Positions 45,254-47,696 of a stretch of 47,696 nucleotides of DNA are shown here, one piece after another. The stretch's first letter is position 1. Every line of letters starts with the position of its first letter. The position numbers and the translations under genes were made by a program. The DNA comes from Candidatus Sumerlaeaceae bacterium (GTDB lineage Bacteria > Sumerlaeota > Sumerlaeia > Sumerlaeales > Sumerlaeaceae), in contig JAIBAT010000004.1 in the NCBI GenBank assembly GCA_019695055.1, positions 1 through 47,696 of the forward strand, written 5' to 3'. Under the pieces are notes generated by a model, which saw nothing but the letters and a program-made list of their open reading frames with translations, had not been told where the DNA came from and did no database searches.

Positions 45254-46450
45254 TTACGTCGAAACCAACACCCGCTCGTAGCCGCGGAGCACGAAGGTGG
45301 GTCGGCGAACGGGTTCGGCGGCGAGCTGGAGGTTGGGGAAGCGCTGGAAAAGGGCGGCGATGGAGACAGAGAGTTCGAGCCGCGCCAGGGCCGCGCCGAG
45401 GCAGAAATGGATTCCAGCACCGAAACCGATATGGGGGTTGGGGTCGCGGGTGACGTCCATCTGGTCGGGGTGGTCGAAGACCTGCTCGTCGCGGTTGGCT
45501 GCGCCGAGCATTGCGGCTATCTTCTGGCCTGTGCGGACAACGATTCCGCCGATCTCGACGTCGGCAGTGGCCGTGCGTTCGAAAAACTGGAGCGGCGCAT
45601 CGAAGCGGAGGAATTCCTCGACAGCGGTGGCTGCGACCTTGTGAGGCCCAGCTCCGAGGACCTGAATCTGGTCGGGGCGGCGCATGGCGGCAACGAGGCC
45701 ATTGCCAAGGCCGTTCACGCTGGCTTCGTGGCCTGCGTTCAGGAGCAGGACGCAGGTGGCGATGAGCTCGCGGGCGGTGAGCTTTTCGCCGTCCTCCTCC
45801 ACGGCGGCAAGCTCGCTGATGAGGTCATCTCCGGGGTTGCGCTTGCGTTCGTCCATGAGATGGTGGACGTACGCCGCAAAATCCCGCGATGCCTGTTGCG
45901 CGGCGCGCACCTGCTCCGGCGTCGGGCCAATCTCGTACATCTTTACTATGGCCTGGGACCACGGGCGCAGGTGGTGCTCGTCCTCCCGGGGAATGCCCAG
46001 GAGCGCGGCAATGACCATCACGGGGAGAGGTTCGGCGTAGTCGGCGATGGCATCAAAGGCCCCGTCGCGAGCCAGCTTCTCCCCTGCCGAGTCCAACAGC
46101 ACCCCGGCCAGGCGCTCGATCTCGGGGCGCAATGCCTCGATGCGCGCGCGGTTGAACGCCTTGCTGACGAGCCCTCGCAGACGCGTGTGTTTCGGCGGTT
46201 CGCTATCGAGGATCGAATCGGCGTGGAGCCAGTTAAAGGTTTCCCAGTCCGACTCCGGCTCGCGCGGCTTGTAGACCCGCCCAAGCGACTTGTGCCTTAG
46301 CACAGCATTCGCGTCGGCGTAACACGGCGCAAGCCAGAGGCCGAGCCCGTCATGCCAGACAGGTTTGCGCGGACGGCGCAACTCCGCCAACGCCGGGTAT
46401 GGGTCGGCGATGAAAGCAGGATCGCGGAATTCAATGGTCACGGAATTCAA
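45254..46450 (-). CDS. Cytochrome P450
   Basis: About 398 residues, the size of soluble bacterial P450s. The heme ligand is Cys350 in FGAGIHFCLGAALAR. The ExxR pair is Glu279 and Arg282. The I-helix reads AGHEAS (residues 239-244), with Ala where AGxE-T enzymes have the proton-relay Thr and Ser one place later, as in the AGHEA(T/S) group. The start is unclear: TTG 46450 or GTG 46441. No ferredoxin gene is adjacent; the Rieske protein at 19.3 kb is not a typical partner. The substrate is unknown. The gene has a very high G+C look compared with the 695-bp gap beside it. Confidence 0.95.
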   Translation of the reverse strand: MNSVTIEFRDPAFIADPYPALAELRRPRKPVWHDGLGLWLAPCYADANAVLRHKSLGRVYKPREPESDWETFNWLHADSILDSEPPKHTRLRGLVSKAFNRARIEALRPEIERLAGVLLDSAGEKLARDGAFDAIADYAEPLPVMVIAALLGIPREDEHHLRPWSQAIVKMYEIGPTPEQVRAAQQASRDFAAYVHHLMDERKRNPGDDLISELAAVEEDGEKLTARELIATCVLLLNAGHEASVNGLGNGLVAAMRRPDQIQVLGAGPHKVAATAVEEFLRFDAPLQFFERTATADVEIGGIVVRTGQKIAAMLGAANRDEQVFDHPDQMDVTRDPNPHIGFGAGIHFCLGAALARLELSVSIAALFQRFPNLQLAAEPVRRPTFVLRGYERVLVST

Positions 46451-46473
46451 CCATCGTGAAAAGAAAACCCAAC

Positions 46474-47247
46474 CTAAAGGGAAAACGACCTATGCGTGCC
46501 TTCCGGCTGGGAAGCCGTAGGTGCACCTCGAATTGTTACGTAACGGATTAGTAACTCCGCGATGACAAGTGCAGGAACCCAGGAAATCCATGCGACGACC
46601 GCATAGCCTACTTCCAACGGCACATCGAACCGGTCGAACACGGAGAGCCACCCTCGAACCATAATTGCAGAGAATGTGAGGGCATAGTTGCGAATCATCC
46701 ATCGACCGTGCTGTCGAATATGCCCCACCAACAACGCCCGAAGTGCCAATGCCCCTGAGGCCAGCCAAAGTATGGCGAGCAAGGTAAACCCGGCAATGGC
46801 ACAAACCCCACCAAAGGCCATCAGCGCCATCGGCAATGCTGCGGCTCCGCCTATAAACACCGAAACCAGGTAAATAGACCCGACTGCCCGATGAAGACGC
46901 ACCGCACGTCGTCGCAACGGGCGAAGGAATTGAATCATCCCTAATCCAAGCGCCACGCAACCGGCAATTCCGTGTGTCAGGACCACCGGATAATGCGCCA
47001 TGAACTTCTGCCTCAGGTGCGGAGCGAAGGACTGGGGTGAATTCCAAAGCACCATGGCGATCCGGAACGTCATGGTAAGGGTGGTCACCGTCAGCGCAAC
47101 AAAAAGGATTGGAAGGAGGTATGCGTTGACGAAATCCGTCCTGTGGGTTTTAGGCCCGGGATCACCACTGGGCTTTCGTAACCCCTCCGGTCTCAAACGA
47201 GAGGTCTCAGTGCCGACTGGAAAGTTGTATATCAATTCCAAAGCCAT
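46474..47247 (-). CDS. DUF2306-family membrane protein
   Basis: 257 residues with about seven hydrophobic segments after a 45-residue polar N-terminus, so translation may start further in. The signature QHGRWMIRNYALTFSAIMVRGWL near residue 180 and RPLRRRAVRLHRAVGSIYLVSV near 108 identify the DUF2306 family of predicted membrane proteins. Conserved His residues in these helices suggest a heme- or metal-linked role in relatives, but this is not established. It ends 23 bp before the P450 frame on the same strand, so the two may be cotranscribed. Confidence 0.8.
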   Translation of the reverse strand: MALELIYNFPVGTETSRLRPEGLRKPSGDPGPKTHRTDFVNAYLLPILFVALTVTTLTMTFRIAMVLWNSPQSFAPHLRQKFMAHYPVVLTHGIAGCVALGLGMIQFLRPLRRRAVRLHRAVGSIYLVSVFIGGAAALPMALMAFGGVCAIAGFTLLAILWLASGALALRALLVGHIRQHGRWMIRNYALTFSAIMVRGWLSVFDRFDVPLEVGYAVVAWISWVPALVIAELLIRYVTIRGAPTASQPEGTHRSFSL

Positions 47248-47288
47248 CCATATTGAGGCACACCATGACTTGCATCATAGGCAATCCA

Positions 47289-47696
47289 CTATTGTTTAAC
47301 CCGCCAGACATCGCCGCCGCTAATCGTGCCATTGCTGGGGTCGTAGGACAGTAACATGATCCCTGTGCTTGGCTGGTCGATTTTCGATGTGTAATACTTG
47401 CCTGGTTCCGCGAGATCATATTGTCCGTCGGGCCCCGGAGAAAAACAAATCCAGCCATTCTCATCGCAATAGTAGGCAAATGGCAGGCTCACGTTCGGGG
47501 AAAACGGATCCATAAAGAGACTGGTGATATAGCTTACTGGAGTCGTTAACCCTTCCAATCGGCCGTCACCGGCAAACATAGTTGACAGGCTGCCTCCGCC
47601 GATTCTCTCCAGAACTTCTGCGTCTTTCGCAAAGTCCTTTAAAGGACACATTGGCGGATAGGCATTATGGTCCACGAAGTAAGACTCAATTCCCGT
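47289..47696 (-). CDS. Pilin-like/prepilin-type secreted protein, C-terminal part (cut by window edge)
   Basis: The frame stays open to the last base, so the N-terminus lies outside the window; the apparent start at 47675 is internal. The visible 135 residues begin IESYFVDHNAYPP and run through LTTPVSYITSLFMDPFSP, then WICFSPGPDGQYDL and YDPSNGTISGGDVWRVKQ at the end. This series is typical of the C-terminal part of type II secretion pseudopilin-like proteins with a prepilin cleavage N-terminus, which occur in many copies in some PVC/Sumerlaeota-type genomes. The expected N-terminal hydrophobic helix cannot be seen here. Confidence 0.7.
   Translation of the reverse strand, partial: TGIESYFVDHNAYPPMCPLKDFAKDAEVLERIGGGSLSTMFAGDGRLEGLTTPVSYITSLFMDPFSPNVSLPFAYYCDENGWICFSPGPDGQYDLAEPGKYYTSKIDQPSTGIMLLSYDPSNGTISGGDVWRVKQ

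Noticed and set aside
45407..46300. 297-codon open frame opposite the P450
   Set aside because: The P450 has all its signature motifs; the antisense translation has none.

Overview
The window is one 47.7-kb piece of a bacterial chromosome with moderately high G+C. The genes are tightly packed and mostly housekeeping: about 37 protein genes and one tRNA gene. There is no integrase, transposase, phage gene or CRISPR array. The organism should have a Gram-negative-type envelope, because the window encodes an LptF/LptG permease, a NagZ-like GH3 enzyme, a PBP4-type DD-peptidase, SppA and a LolA-like lipoprotein-sorting homologue. The truncated pilin-like gene at the right edge, the FG-GAP, golvesin-like and carboxypeptidase-regulatory-like secreted proteins, and the glycosidase-like propeller protein resemble what is found in uncultured PVC/FCB-type lineages (Planctomycetes, Lentisphaerae, Hydrogenedentota, Sumerlaeota). 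That placement is an impression from gene style, not a phylogenetic result.

Left part (1-15.3 kb). A LolA-like exported protein and a TIM-barrel sugar epimerase are followed by a response-regulator/GGDEF protein on the minus strand, divergent from dnaE. A GT39-type membrane glycosyltransferase with C-terminal TPRs starts at the base after the dnaE stop. Then come a class I aminotransferase, tRNA-Phe(GAA), an orphan ABC solute-binding protein, a 577-bp stretch without a convincing gene, and an exported GH32/43-like propeller protein. Next are a zinc-ribbon/DUF2007 membrane protein and a short sigma-70 family sigma factor.

Middle (15.3-30.5 kb). A minus-strand run reads argC, a Rieske protein, lysC (aspartate kinase), a conserved protein resembling deoxyhypusine synthase (4-bp overlap with lysC) and a membrane-anchored multi-domain protein. 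An inner-membrane acyltransferase (NagX/HGSNAT type) and a methyltransferase diverge from an exported amidase-like protein and a PBP4-type DD-peptidase. This looks like a cell-wall or glycan remodelling locus. Opposite it run murA with a coupled membrane protein, and ilvN with ridA.

Right part (30.5-47.7 kb). A plus-strand run holds a YfhO-like membrane protein, a PilZ protein, an FG-GAP protein, a GH3 hexosaminidase, a small membrane protein, alanine dehydrogenase and LptF/G. Facing it is a minus-strand run glnB (PII)-purL-sppA with a TAATG junction between PII and purL. The last part (43.9-47.7 kb) is less conventional. It has a 695-bp intergenic region with a G-run and an elaborate set of alternative hairpins just before a small membrane-protein ORF, then a cytochrome P450, a DUF2306 membrane protein and the truncated pilin-like gene.

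I did not find a clear-cut new defence or biosynthetic system. The best leads are the alternative hairpins at 44514-44586, the deoxyhypusine-synthase-like gene coupled to lysC, the amidase split by a golvesin-like domain, and the PII-purL coupling.
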